From: Brienomyrus brachyistius
Taxonomy: Eukaryota > Chordata > Actinopteri > Osteoglossiformes > Mormyridae
Assembly: GCF_023856365.1 (NCBI RefSeq)
Contig: NC_064538.1
Coordinates: 15,184,435 to 15,248,434 of the forward strand
Direction: 5' to 3'
Length of the DNA stretch: 64,000 bases
Below, one piece after another: positions 27,079 through 38,299 of the stretch (positions within the stretch are counted from its first letter, which is position 1; each line of letters begins with the position of its first letter). The notes beneath the pieces are model-generated. The model had not been told where the DNA came from, ran no database searches, and saw only the letters and a program-made list of their open reading frames with translations. The position numbers and the translations under genes were made by a program.

Positions 27079-27091
27079 AGGTATTATCAGA

Positions 27092-28508
27092 CATGCTCTC
27101 TCCTCTTCCACATTTCCAGGCCCCTTCTCTGCTACAGTGAAACAAAATAATATCCCCTGGTAATGAAGGATTAGGGCTTTTTTGGAAAAATATCCATGAT
27201 GTCTGAAGTAATGACTAAATTCTTTGCGTTTAAATCGCAGTAAAGCTTCCCAATCAGGCTGTGGGTGGTCAGTGAGTGGCTTTTGTTTTAGTGGACTAGT
27301 CCAAGTGGTTTGATGGCGCGTGGCTGAAATTGACCAATGGGAGAATACCTCACCTAAATCCCCCCCCCATCAGAGCTCCAGCAGAAGGGCAGAATATTAT
27401 GGGCTGATTCAACTTTCAACAGGAAGGTGTTGGCTGCCCGTACGACCTACAACAGTGTATGTAAGTTAAGGCAGCCAAAGGAGCTCCATATTCATTGGAT
27501 TGTTTAATTATCTAGATTCAAACAATTTTCTAAAAGCCACCATGTGAAAAAGCGAGCATCTGGCAAACACAGTGCGGGTAGCGCTTCCAAGCCGGCTGCC
27601 GCCATCACGTGCCCACAGCACCGTTATGCTAGGCCTTCCTCTACAGGTGCTATTGCTCTATTTTAAAAAACAATCATTGCCCTGTCTCCTGATATATATC
27701 TAATCATCCACAGGACCTACTGATGCATGATGTAGTTAACTTCACTATGATGCCAAGAAACAATCCAGAAAAGCAGGAAACAGTGAATCAATTTATTTCT
27801 ATTCTATTTTCAAACAGCGATGCCTTTCATAATGCCAGAAATATAGGTAATTATGCACCGTGTGTATAATGATGGACTTAAATTAACTATCAACTATTAA
27901 ACTGATAAGAAAAAACATATATATTTAAAAGAGAAACGAATGCCATAGAGAGGAAACAAACAGAGTACTGTAGGAATAAAAAATCTTATTTTTGTTTTAT
28001 TCAAAACCAAACCTCCTGTGTGCCTTTGCTTTCAGTTCCAAAATACTCAGTCCTTTCTCCTCCCTCCTGCTCTGTTTTGAACTGCTCCCAAATCACACAA
28101 AGACAGATGTGTGCTGCAAGGCAATACATACTTGTTATCATCTCATTTCAGGAAATACTGGAATGGATAAGGAGAAGCATCAGGCACACATATAGTTAAT
28201 AGCAGAAGTTATTTTAAGTGACAGTTCAGAGAATGAAATGGCATAGGAAATCAACAGCTATTAAAGTATCATATATTTATGATTTGCAATCCATTAAAAT
28301 ATGTAAAATATGTTTTTTTGCAGTCTTGTCATGCACAAGAAAGAGTAGAGAAGAAGGATAAGTTACAAAACACACATGAAAAAACAATTTGCAACAGATG
28401 TTCAGGTTTGTTATCAAATATGGATTTCTGTTAGCTAGGAATCATGCATTTATGTAACCGATGAAATCAAGAATGGAAATGAAGAACATCTTTTTGAGTA
28501 TTTTCTTT

Positions 28509-28513
<5 letters not shown>
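27092..28513. other. Non-coding stretch, nothing recognised
   Basis: AT-rich DNA with short open frames and a C run near 27361-27368. No gene or clear repeat seen. Confidence 0.5.

Positions 28514-28547
<34 letters not shown>
28514..28547. repeat. (CA)n microsatellite
   Basis: An uninterrupted (AC)17 run directly beside the LTR-like element that starts at 28552. Confidence 0.95.
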
Positions 28548-28550
<3 letters not shown>

Positions 28551-28551
28551 G

Positions 28552-28816
28552 TGTCGTGCTGTACAGCGCACCGAGCGCAGACGAAAGAGCAGGACATCAG
28601 GAATCAGGAAAACACGGCGCTTAATTAACAATTAATTAAGGCAAGCGAATAGAGACTGACGATACAATGACCGGACTAGGAAAAGAAACTGAACCGCGGA
28701 CTAAACACATTGAACTAATGACAGCAAAAAGAAACAGCTGATCAACATGCGGATTCCGCACGAGGTTAACGAGGGGGGCGTGGCACACGGAAGGAGCGGA
28801 CGATCGGGGCGGGACA
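28552..28816 (-). mobile_element. LTR-like element, probably a solo LTR
   Basis: On the minus strand the segment begins TGTCCCGCCCCGATCGTCC and ends CTGTACAGCACGACA, the TG...CA ends of an LTR. Its first about 120 bp align with 60576-60720 on the plus strand through shared phrases such as gccacgcccc, ggaatcc and cagctgtttctt. I found no exact target duplication. A perfect inverted repeat, CTTAATTAA and TTAATTAAG around a 3-bp spacer, lies at about 28620-28640. A Ty3/gypsy-type LTR is the likeliest class, but this rests on ends and homology to the second copy only. Confidence 0.5.
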
Positions 28817-29074
28817 CAGAGGAATGCGCTCCCTCTCTCTTTTTTCAGGTTACCAGAAACAATGCTACACATTCAGGTTTAAAAAACATTCAGCGGTATT
28901 AACAATATCAGCCACAGTTATTACCAGCATCCACAACAAGAACCGAAAGGATAAACCTACTTTGGATGAGCATTTTCTTTCTCTATCACTCCTTCTCAAG
29001 TTTGGGTTTATTTCATTTACACAGTTTTCATTTATTCAAAGAGAGTATAGCAAAGGTTACATGTATACAGTACT

Positions 29075-29121
29075 CCATCCATCCATCCATCCATCCATCC
29101 ATCCATCCATCCATCCATCCA
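29075..29121. repeat. (CATC)n microsatellite
   Basis: About eleven CATC units. They sit at the tail end of the reverse-oriented retroposon fragment that follows. Confidence 0.95.
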
Positions 29122-29320
29122 CCCACCTCCTACCGCATTTTCCAGGTTAGGTCACGGGGGCTTCATCCAGATCCTCTGGAGGAATCCCAAAGCATTCCCT
29201 GGCCAGTCGAGAGACATAGCCTCTCCAGCATGTCGTGGGTCTTCCTCCGGGCCTCCTCCCAGCGGGATATGCCGGGAACACCTCACGAGGGAGGCGTCCA
29301 GGAGGCATGCTTTTTTACTT
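29122..29320 (-). mobile_element. LINE-type 3' fragment, reverse orientation
   Basis: The sequence contains 'ggccagtcgagagacatag', 'ctctccagcatgtcgtggg', 'ggaacacctcacgagggagg' and 'cgtccaggaggcat'. I recognise this as part of a highly repeated teleost non-LTR retrotransposon, here in reverse with its (GGAT)n tail represented by the adjacent (CATC)n. The exact family cannot be fixed without a repeat library. Confidence 0.6.
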
Positions 29321-29516
29321 ATGGTTAGGACTGGGTAGGGGTTAAAATTGTCATAGTTGGCGTTAGCATATTTCCCATAGTAATTAACGAGCAGTCCCCA
29401 TAAAGACATGTTTACCAGACATGTGTGTGCGTGTGTGTTTTTGTGTGTGATAAAATCTATAGGTAATGTAATGCCAAATCAAGAAGTAATGTAATGCCAA
29501 AATGGAGCCTGAGCCA

Positions 29517-29874
29517 GGAGCGGCATGGTGGTGCAGTGGTTAGCACTGTTGCCTCACACCTCTGGGTTTCAGGTTCGAGTCTCTGCCTGGGTTACATTGT
29601 GTGTGGAGTTTGCATGTTCTCTCCATGTCGTCGTGGGGTTTCCTCCAGGTACTCCGGTTTCCCCCCACAGTCCAAAAACATGCTGAGGCTAATTGGACTT
29701 GCTAAATTGCCCATAGGTATGCATGTGTGAGTGAATGGTGTGTGAGTGTGCCCTGCGATGGGCTGCCCCCCCATCCTGGGTTGTTCCCTGCCTCGTGCCC
29801 ATTGCTTCCAGGATAGGCTCCAGACCCCCCACGACCCAGTAGGATAAGCGGTTTGGAAAATGGATGGATGGATG
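29517..29874 (+). mobile_element. Full-length tRNA-derived SINE with 13-bp TSD
   Basis: This is the same family as the copy at 26737-27078, with the A-box region tggtgcagtggttag, B-box region caggttcgagtc and a short (GGAT)n tail. The target duplication ggagcctgagcca is exact at 29504-29516 and 29875-29887. The copy keeps an extra gtgagtgaatggtgtgtgag segment lacking in the 26.7-kb copy. Confidence 0.92.
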
Positions 29875-29887
29875 GGAGCCTGAGCCA

Positions 29888-31829
29888 TACCTTTAAATAA
29901 TGTTATATCGCACAGAGACTCTAACCATGCTTTACAAGAGAACTGCTGTAGTAATGTCTGAACATGACCGAACAGCCCTGACATCCATCACGACTATGTG
30001 ACAAGAGAAGCAGAGCATTTCAAGCGGCTGCCCTCTTCCTGGGTACCTCCAGTGCAGCGGCTGCAGGAGTGCATCACACGGGGCGAGGCGAGGCGGGCAG
30101 GAAGGCACCTGGCAGCAGGGGTGGAGGTGGAAGTGCAGGGACCCTATACAAGGGGACAGACAGAGAAACCAATCAGAAAAGGCGGCGTCGTGTAAGTTAA
30201 TGACTAGTCGACTCGCAGCATAATGCAATTACTAACACCAATGATTCAAATAGTTGCATGGTATATGGCCCCCGGCCCCCGGTCCAGGGTAGGCATTTGG
30301 CTGGATATATCCAATATATGTTTATCCTTTAGCATAACAATGTAGGGATGTTACTGAGTCAGTGCTGCAGGCACATTCTGCACATGCAAGGGCAGAAAAT
30401 GCTGTCAGTCACACTTTGTCATCACTAACTGGCTTAAATTTCTGGTTTCACTCCAGCTTATGTCTGTGCTCCTTTTTATGACCCACATTCATTTATATAA
30501 AGAAAAACACAATTTATAACTATGTAGTTATTTTCCGAACAACCTGCGTGTTTAATTTGTGGAAGATTCTCAGTTCATCTTTGTGAAATCCAGTATTATG
30601 GCTGTTGCTTTCTTTGTTTTGGGGCCCGTCTGAAGGTCTCCCCGCCCATCAAGTGCACTTTATTGCACTTTATTGCACTCCCTTGCACAACGGAAGCAAG
30701 CCATCGCCCGAGGCAGCTAGTTTCTTTTAAACACTGGGTGGAGCTCCGGCAGTGACCCCATCAATCACGTTTTATTTACTGTAGATTCTTTGTCACAGGC
30801 ATGCTGAAACGCAGCACAGATGCAGAGGTTAAGTGGTGATTTGTATTACAATTCCACAGAAATTAAAGGTGGCCACGTCTGGGTTTCCCAGCTTCCCACA
30901 CTCAGAGATGAACATAAGCAGCTTAATTAAAAAAATAGCCTGGACAATGAATAACAAGTGCAATCAGGCAGGTACACACACAGGCCTCCGGTACTGATCT
31001 CCAAAGGGAAGTGACTGCTGGAAATGCACCATGATGGCACAGGCTTACAGTGCTTCTGAATGCCAAAAACACACGGCCTTCACAAAGTCTTATCATTGTT
31101 TTACTTGCATTCAAGTCATTGTTCTGAAATAGCTTCCTTAACTTTCTTCATTATACGTTCGATGGGTATTTACACACAAAATATCCGCGCTGCTGTAACC
31201 CCAGGACACGGCTGCCTACAGCTACACCTATGAGCATTCTGCATAACCTTGGCATTCAGACTCATTAGTATTTACCTAATGTGCCAGGTTTTTTTATTTT
31301 TTTCCTCGTTGTGTCTGTAACACATATGTAAATGGACAAGCAGGCCTATAGCTGCACAATTCAGAGTAAAATATGAATTGTTATTTTTTTCCACTCAGAA
31401 TCGTGATAGCAGTTTTCGTTCATGATTCTTTTCAACATATTTCTCTCTTTATTATTATTTTGTAGCAAATCACAAAATATTGGTTAACATGCCAATTTTC
31501 CCAGCCAATATTTAAACAAAATCAATATTCAAAGATAGCAGGACCAGAACTAAAGACACAACTGCTGAAATAACAGAGGTAATTTTAATGGATGGTCAGT
31601 CATTTTTAGTAGCGTAGGACGAGGCATTTTGTCAGGCCATTAGCCACATGACACTATAAATAATTCTGGAGTTTTCATCGACTCCTTCACAACTTATAGC
31701 CCTATAACTAATTTCAAAGTACTGGACTGCACATTTTCACAGTTCATTATTAAATCTTCCCAGTAGATTGGTCTTTCTTTTCTTTTTAATAAAAAATGAT
31801 GTAGGCTATTCTGCACAGGCAAGTTTCAC

Positions 31830-31831
<2 letters not shown>
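29888..31831. other. Non-coding stretch, nothing recognised
   Basis: Mixed-composition DNA with a small tandem 'tttattgcac' pair near 30658-30680. No exon or mobile element that I can support. Confidence 0.5.
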
Positions 31832-31887
<56 letters not shown>

Positions 31888-31888
31888 C
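31832..31888. repeat. Compound (CA)n(TA)n microsatellite
   Basis: About twenty CA units pass into about eight TA units. Confidence 0.95.
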
Positions 31889-31903
31889 ATACACACATGC
31901 ACA

Positions 31904-32278
31904 CAGTACCAGTCAAAAGTTTGGAGGTTTATTACTATTTTCTACATTCTAGAATAATTTTAAAACTATGAAATAACACATATGGAATTATGCACTGATG
32001 AGAAACTTATTTAAACAAAAAAATATTTTTTTTGTGGGGGGAGGGGGCAGCTCTGTGGATTGGAACTCAATGCCAGTTTTATGAGGTGGCCTCCTGGGAA
32101 GCTTTTCCAGCTGTCCTGAAGGGTCCCGCATACATGCTGAGCTCTCATTGGCCGCTTTTCCTTCACTCTCTGGTCAAAATCATCAAAAAACATTTCCAAT
32201 GTGTTATGGTGAGGTGGCCAAGTCATGTGACAACACTATCACCCTCCTTTGTAGTGTCCAAACTTTTGACTAGCGCTG
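31904..32278 (-). mobile_element. Tc1/mariner remnant with TIRs and transposase C-terminal fragment
   Basis: The left end CAGTACCAGTCAAAAGTTTGG and the reverse complement of the right end, CAGCGCTAGTCAAAAGTTTGG, are the terminal inverted repeats of a common fish Tc1-like family. A TA follows the right end at 32279. Inside, the minus strand encodes part of the transposase C-terminus, recognisable from the stretch FDQRVKEKRP followed by AQHV and LQDSWKSFPG, in the frame 32226 to about 32060. The catalytic core is missing, so the copy is dead. Read-through open frames on the plus strand are shadows. Confidence 0.85.
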
Positions 32279-32518
32279 TATATCAGTTATCATTATCAGT
32301 CACATCAGTGCACCACTGATGTTTACTGAGATGGGACTGTCACATCAACTTGAAGGGCTCCTGGTTTTTAACAAAACTCATTTTCAAATTCAATAAATTC
32401 TAAAGATATAATAAAGAGCATATGAAGTTTAAGTTTAACTGCCTGTTTTCTAGGACGACCATTTCTTCCTATAAAGTGGTATAATGCAATCCTGTCTCAA
32501 CTGGCTAGTCGTCGTGTA

Positions 32519-32520
<2 letters not shown>

Positions 32521-32561
<41 letters not shown>
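32521..32561. repeat. (TG)n microsatellite
   Basis: An uninterrupted TG run of about 20 units followed by a G-rich patch. Confidence 0.95.
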
Positions 32562-32574
32562 TGGGGGTGTTTAT

Positions 32575-32765
32575 TCCCTGGAACAAAATTCAGCAGGTGC
32601 CCCTCACCCTAGACATGATGTCAGTCCATCTCAGGGTACACTACATGTCTTTACAGGATAAGACTCAAACACTGAACATGCAAACTGCATACCCACAGAG
32701 CCGGCACTGGAATCTCCAACCCGAGACGATGCAGTAATCACTGCTACCCGCTGAGCTATTCCCAC
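32575..32765 (-). mobile_element. Degenerate tRNA-derived SINE, reverse orientation
   Basis: On the minus strand it begins with tagctcagcgggtagcagtg (A-box-like), then ctcgggttggagattcc (B-box-like), then tatgcagtttgcatgttcag, in the same order as the 26.7-kb family. The tail is lost. Confidence 0.55.
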
Positions 32766-32779
32766 ATAACCTATCAAAG

Positions 32780-35700
32780 GGAAAAAAGAAAGCTTAGTAC
32801 TGTCACCTTAGCGTAGCTGCACTTTGTTAAGTTGTGCCAGTTAAACACAAGAGCCGACAAGAGTGCATATGAGAAATAAGTGATGCATCAAAATGTCTTA
32901 GAATTGCGAAACCTCACCTTGCATTTTAACTGTGATATATTAGAAAGGAAAGAATGCTTTGGAAAATTTTTCCATCCAGCACATCATTTGCTCAAAGTCA
33001 CAGGATCTGAAGGCCAAGGCTGCAGACAGGGAAAAGAAGCACATTTGAAAAATCTGTTTTTCTCTTTAAAATGAAAGCATTCTGTTATTTGCAGTTGCTG
33101 TTTTGCTCAGGTAAACAGGCATTGTTACATAAATGGCAGAATTGATGTTCCTTAAAGGGTGTCTTCATGGTCTTTGAACTGGGGACTGTGTTGGACACGC
33201 GGCACATCTGGGTTTTGATGAATAAGTAGAACACATTGCAAGGCACTTGTTTTGGAATGGCTAACAGGCAGCCTGCGTGGCACAACAAAGGAAGACGGAA
33301 TGCAGTGCAGTCATTTCTCCTCTGTCCCTTCTCCTCCTCTTCCTGTCCACTTGTTCAGTGTCTGGCATTTGAATGTTCTTGGCAGAATGCAGCAAAATGG
33401 ATGAGATATTTCTGTCCTACTGAGAATGGGGAATGGATGTTAAGGGGAACATTTCTTGACACCGTATCTTGTGAAGGTCACGCAACAGGTCCCAAAACCT
33501 AGGCGACACCTAATGGGTGATTATCAGTCCCAGAATGCAAAAGTCGTACTAGTGTTCTTGGCAGGAGCAGTCTTGTTAACTTGTCTCTCAAGAAGGAAAG
33601 TAGGGTGCAATGAATCATGGGATTGTTCTCACTGGCGAAGATGCAACTGATGTTTCCTTGATATACAGGGGTGAGCAAGAACAATATTTTTTTAGAGTTC
33701 TCCGTACTTCTGTTCTTGAGTATTGGAACTGTACTTTGGCAAAGGAAGATGATGTCAACAAGGGTCAAATATGCATACTGATAAACACTCAATGCCACAC
33801 ACTGTATCAAGTCATACAAAAAATGGGAAGTTTTACAAACTGTTAACTTTCATTTGTGGTTTTGGCCTGGATTCTGTGACGAACTGCACTGTCAGAGGTT
33901 GGACATAGTGCAGATATTTGATTCTGGGGAAACAAACAAACGCAGCGGGCTGGATGTTCAGGCTGTCAGACAGATGGAAATGCCAGTCCTCCAAATGAGG
34001 ACTACCTGGAAATGGGGCTTGGATATGGTAAGCAGAAGGGAGATGAGGAGTGACTGGGGGGTTATTAAAGGCAGTGCTTGGGAACAATCAGATAAACTGA
34101 GGAAGCTGTAAATGAAGAGGGAAGCAAGGAATTTAAAGAGGAACAGAGAGAAAGGAGCAGGTCAGGGAAAGAGGAAAAGCATGAGGAGCCAACGCAGGCT
34201 GCTGTTAGTGAATCAGAGCAGTGTCAGCTCCACGCGTCCTGCAGAGCCTTGTCTGCGGGTGCAGAGATCGATATCATCCTGACAGCTCGCGTAGAGCAGG
34301 GGGCTTCAGAGGGAACGCGGAGAGTGAAATGCACACAAGTGAATTACACATACAGCTGCATCGCCCAAAATTACGTGTTTTATTTTCTATAAAAGAAAAC
34401 AATCAGTTGCTGAAAACCAATTTGTCAAATTAACAAAAAAACACTAAAATATAGACCAGAAAAGGACCTTTGTAATTCAAATTAAACAAAGATGACAGAT
34501 ACACATGAGCATCGCAACATAACAAATGCTCGGTTGAAACTGGGAAAGAAAACCACATGAGACTAGGATAAAAAATACAGGCCCTTGGCCATAATCACTG
34601 TTTATCTCAGCTTTTTGAGTGAGTCCAGATTTACATAAATTGGTTTGATGTAAATCCAGGGCTACCTGCATACGTTTAGAGAAAATGGAACAAAGGCTCC
34701 ATATAAGGGCTCATGGGTAATGTAGTTCTTCATGATTTTGTTAGGTACTTAATGGTGTATTCATGACCACAGGTTAACAGAGGCATCTATTATGCATTGA
34801 AAATTAAGGTAATTTCCAATAGTCAAATCATTGAATGACTGCATGGAATACTCATGGACATGGTTTTTGGAGGATTTATTAAGAGAAAGATCGATAAGGT
34901 GTCAGGGTGATGGGTAACTGAATGTGAAAGACTGGAAGCTGATTTAAGGTGTTGATATATTCATTCATTTATTATTTATTATTATTTTGGACTGGGTACT
35001 GCAGAGGGAACGGATCCTGTGGTTTGACCAAAAGTGCACCTTCCTCAGTCAGATCTGTCTCACCACATACCGGGCTTCTTCAGGGTTTTACCTCTGCTTC
35101 TCATCAGTATAAATGACTAAAAGACACATTTTTGCAAGATGTGCAGTTGGCAGCACCCATGTAGAGAAGCGATAAAGGGAGCATATCAGCACAGAGAAAC
35201 AACAGCATCCAATAAATCACAGAGGTAGAAATAGCTTAGTCCTTTTCTACATCATCCCTTTTCATGTCACACACGTCCAGCTATACTCCATGTCTTTCTC
35301 TCAGAGTATCCATTTTGTTTCTGCTCTATGATAATATGGATGGGTGATCTGTAAGACATTCAGTTAACTGTCTACGTAGAAGTCTGTGTTGCTTGTGTTG
35401 GTGCATTAGGAATACTTGCAGTGAAACTTAAGCCAGTAGGTATGTGGACACAACTGGAAGAGCATAGAAAAAGACCACAACCCATATTAGTAGCAAAGAA
35501 AATAAACTGATTCCTCGGTGATTGTTTGTCTTCAGTCTTTAATTAGAGGAGGAAATCCCTAAACATAGGTGGTCAACACCTTGTAATTTTTGCCAAATGT
35601 ATGCCCTTTGTCTGAAGAATTGCGTACTTAAGGAGCTCCTCTCCAACATCAACAACATGTCTCAAACAGTAGTCACCATTACATGGACACAAACCAGAGC

Positions 35701-37060
35701 CTGGAACATGAGCCAGTCAGTTGCCAAGCTTCCCTGTGCAGCACAGGAAAAAGTTCCCCAGTTAGGAAAAGCGTCAGTGAAAAGATCAGTGAAATGGATA
35801 TTTAATACAACCTGCAGCGGACAACGAAAAACAGAACTGCGTTTCTCCAGCCCTGAGGACTGAGCTGCCTGCTAGCCAAGGACAAAAATCTCTTACCAAC
35901 ACCATCCGTTACATCTGTTAAAGTTAAAGACACCAGCTTATTCAAGTACAGGCAAATCTCATTAATCACTCAGGCACTTGCTGCTGTAATGAAGTGAAGT
36001 AGTATGTAGCACAGCTGTCCAATGAGGTTAGTACAGAGGACAAATCAATTAACGTAGACTGTCCGTACCAGAAAACAGAAAGTAAAATGTTCATATAGTT
36101 CACAATGTAGCAAATCAATCTTAGCTATTACTATCATCTTTAACTTTTTAAATGATGGATGGATTCTGAAAAGTATCCTGAACCTGTGGTTCCAGGACAC
36201 TTTTTGAACTCTACAATTCTGGAATAAAACAAGGTTAACATTTTCAGGCTAATGACTGATATCATTAACCTGAATGAATGGCTAATGACTGATATCATTA
36301 TCCTGAATGAATGGCTAATGACTGATATCATTTCAAATACCTTTGAATATGTTGTGTCAATCATGCCAACATATAAAAAGTACAAGGTAAAGGACGTGGG
36401 AGGGAAACAACTGGCACATTATTACACAGCATCATTTTCAATTATCCATATGCTAGTGGTTACTCATGGCCAAACCCGTCCAACAAAACTGGCAGGCAGA
36501 TAGTAGATTGATGTTTTTTGCCACGATCCAACAGGTGAACAAATATAGAAAAACAAAATGTTGGCATGGTGCAATGCGAGTGACCTACCCGCTGTCCTGT
36601 CAAGTTCACACTGAGCCATGCAATCAAGTTATTCTTTTCAAACATATATGTCTATTTTTCCTTTTTATGTCTTAAAAGGAAGACTTTATGGTAATAATCC
36701 AAAAAATATCCTTCCCAATCCCCATGTCATATGGTTTTGTTTGCCATTTCAAATTAAAGGCATCCCACAATGTCATAATATTTGTAAACTTATTTTGTGA
36801 TGCTTGCAGTTTCATCTAGGTGGTCTTGCACCAAAAGACCTGGAGGAATATTCACATTTCTTTATTCCATCATAAATTACCAGCCAAATCTATAAAGCAA
36901 GGATTTCATTAGCATCACTTACAGTGCAGTATTTCTTATTATGTTGTCTCTGTACACCTTTACAATGAATTATTAATGAAACTGTGTTATAGTGATATAT
37001 TGGCTGACCTGAATACTAACCATTTTTATACACACATCCAAAAATATTTAGAGAAATTAA
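32780..37060. other. Non-coding stretch with one short tandem repeat
   Basis: No gene is recognised. The only structured feature is the 33-bp tandem array at 36247-36336. Confidence 0.5.
36247..36336. repeat. 33-bp tandem repeat, about 2.7 copies, with internal palindrome
   Basis: The unit ggctaatgactgatatcatt plus 13 further bases starts at 36247, 36280 and 36313. Each unit contains tgatatca, a perfect 8-bp palindrome. Confidence 0.9.
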
Positions 37061-37079
37061 TTTTATCTTAAAGAAAATT

Positions 37080-37330
37080 TTCACATTTAATACTTTGTTG
37101 CAAATCCTTTGCAATCGTTGACAGCCTGATATCTGGAAGCCACAGAGAGCACCGGGCTCTGGGTTTGTTTACTGGTGACGCTCAGCCAAGCCTTTGCTGC
37201 AGCCATCTGCAGTTCCTGCTTATTTTGGGGGCCTATGCTCAGTCAGATTTAGGTCAGGTGACTGACTCAAACATTCGGCTTTTTCCGGTTGCTTTAGCCC
37301 CATCTTGGGAAACACGGCACAGAATACGTA
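37080..37330 (-). pseudogene. Tc1/mariner transposase C-terminal fragment
   Basis: On the minus strand the sequence encodes SQSPDLNLTEH, which matches the conserved block holding the third catalytic acid of the DDE/D transposase of Tc1 elements. After a frame change come KNKQELQ-like text and NDCKGFATK near the C-terminus. Frames are broken and one in-frame stop is present. No complete terminal inverted repeats are visible. The 109-residue plus-strand frame over it is a shadow. Confidence 0.7.
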
Positions 37331-38044
37331 CTATAAATGGTCCATCACATACTCAAACAAAGCAAGAAAGACTTGAGGATCCAATAATATACCAAGTTTT
37401 TAACCCACACACTGTATGGAGTAGGACATCGAGACCCACCCCAAGTTACACCATTGCTCAAACTGCTCATGTCTGGGAACTCTGGACCTGCTAATCTTTT
37501 ACCCAGAGAACTGACCTAGACATTCAGACATAACCTCCTTACGAAAGGCTGCACCTTTCTGGTGACACAATACCAATGTAGGATTAAAACACTTTGGGCA
37601 CTATATAGATCCGAACCTTTACCAAAGTCATTGGTATTATAGTCACCCCTAGCACATCTAGAGTTCCTGCCACTCTGCGTTACCGTCTTGTCGTCTCATT
37701 CACAGGCTTCTGACTTTCACCTTGGAACCAACCAGTAGATAACACTTCCTTCTACAACCCAAAGATTACCTTGTAGATTATTTTTCCATCAATAGAGATT
37801 ACACATAATACATACACAGGATTGAGGGATTCTGCAGAAGGGCATATATCATTTTGCCAAATAAGCCACAGTGGGTTAGAAGTAAAGCAATAAATTGACC
37901 AATATTATTTAATAAGAATTTAACAGCACTTTCTAAGACTGACGCACTTAATAAATAGCCATTGTTTCGGAATTGCTATTGTAGCGTGGGAAGATGCTAT
38001 TTCAGCAGGGGAAGCACCTCCAACCACATCAAGGTTAAATTACA

Positions 38045-38165
38045 TAGCCTCGGAAACTCCAGTTTCATCCCACAGTGCAAAGACGTGCACTTAGGCGAAC
38101 TGCCACCACCAAATTGCCTGCAGTGTGTGTGATTGTGCACATGTGTGCCCTGTGGCAGAATCAGG
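38045..38165 (+). mobile_element. SINE fragment, (GGAT)-tailed family
   Basis: The phrases cccacagtgcaaagacgtgc, ccaaattgcctgcagtgtgt and gtgccctgtgg match the middle of the SINE family at 26.7 kb. Both ends are missing. Confidence 0.5.
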
Positions 38166-38279
38166 TCCCTAACCAGAAATAAATTTGTGAGGGGATCGGC
38201 AATCCTACCAATAGGTCCCTCTACCGCCTGGCTATGTGCTTCATTAGCAACAATTTGTTTTTGTTTTTTTTGTTTTTTT

Positions 38280-38296
38280 GAGGGGGGGGGGGGGGT
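38280..38296. repeat. Poly(G) tract beside poly(T)
   Basis: A G run of about 13 directly follows T8 and is itself followed by tttgagggggc. It is a simple sequence and a likely assembly weak point. Confidence 0.85.
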
Positions 38297-38299
38297 TTG

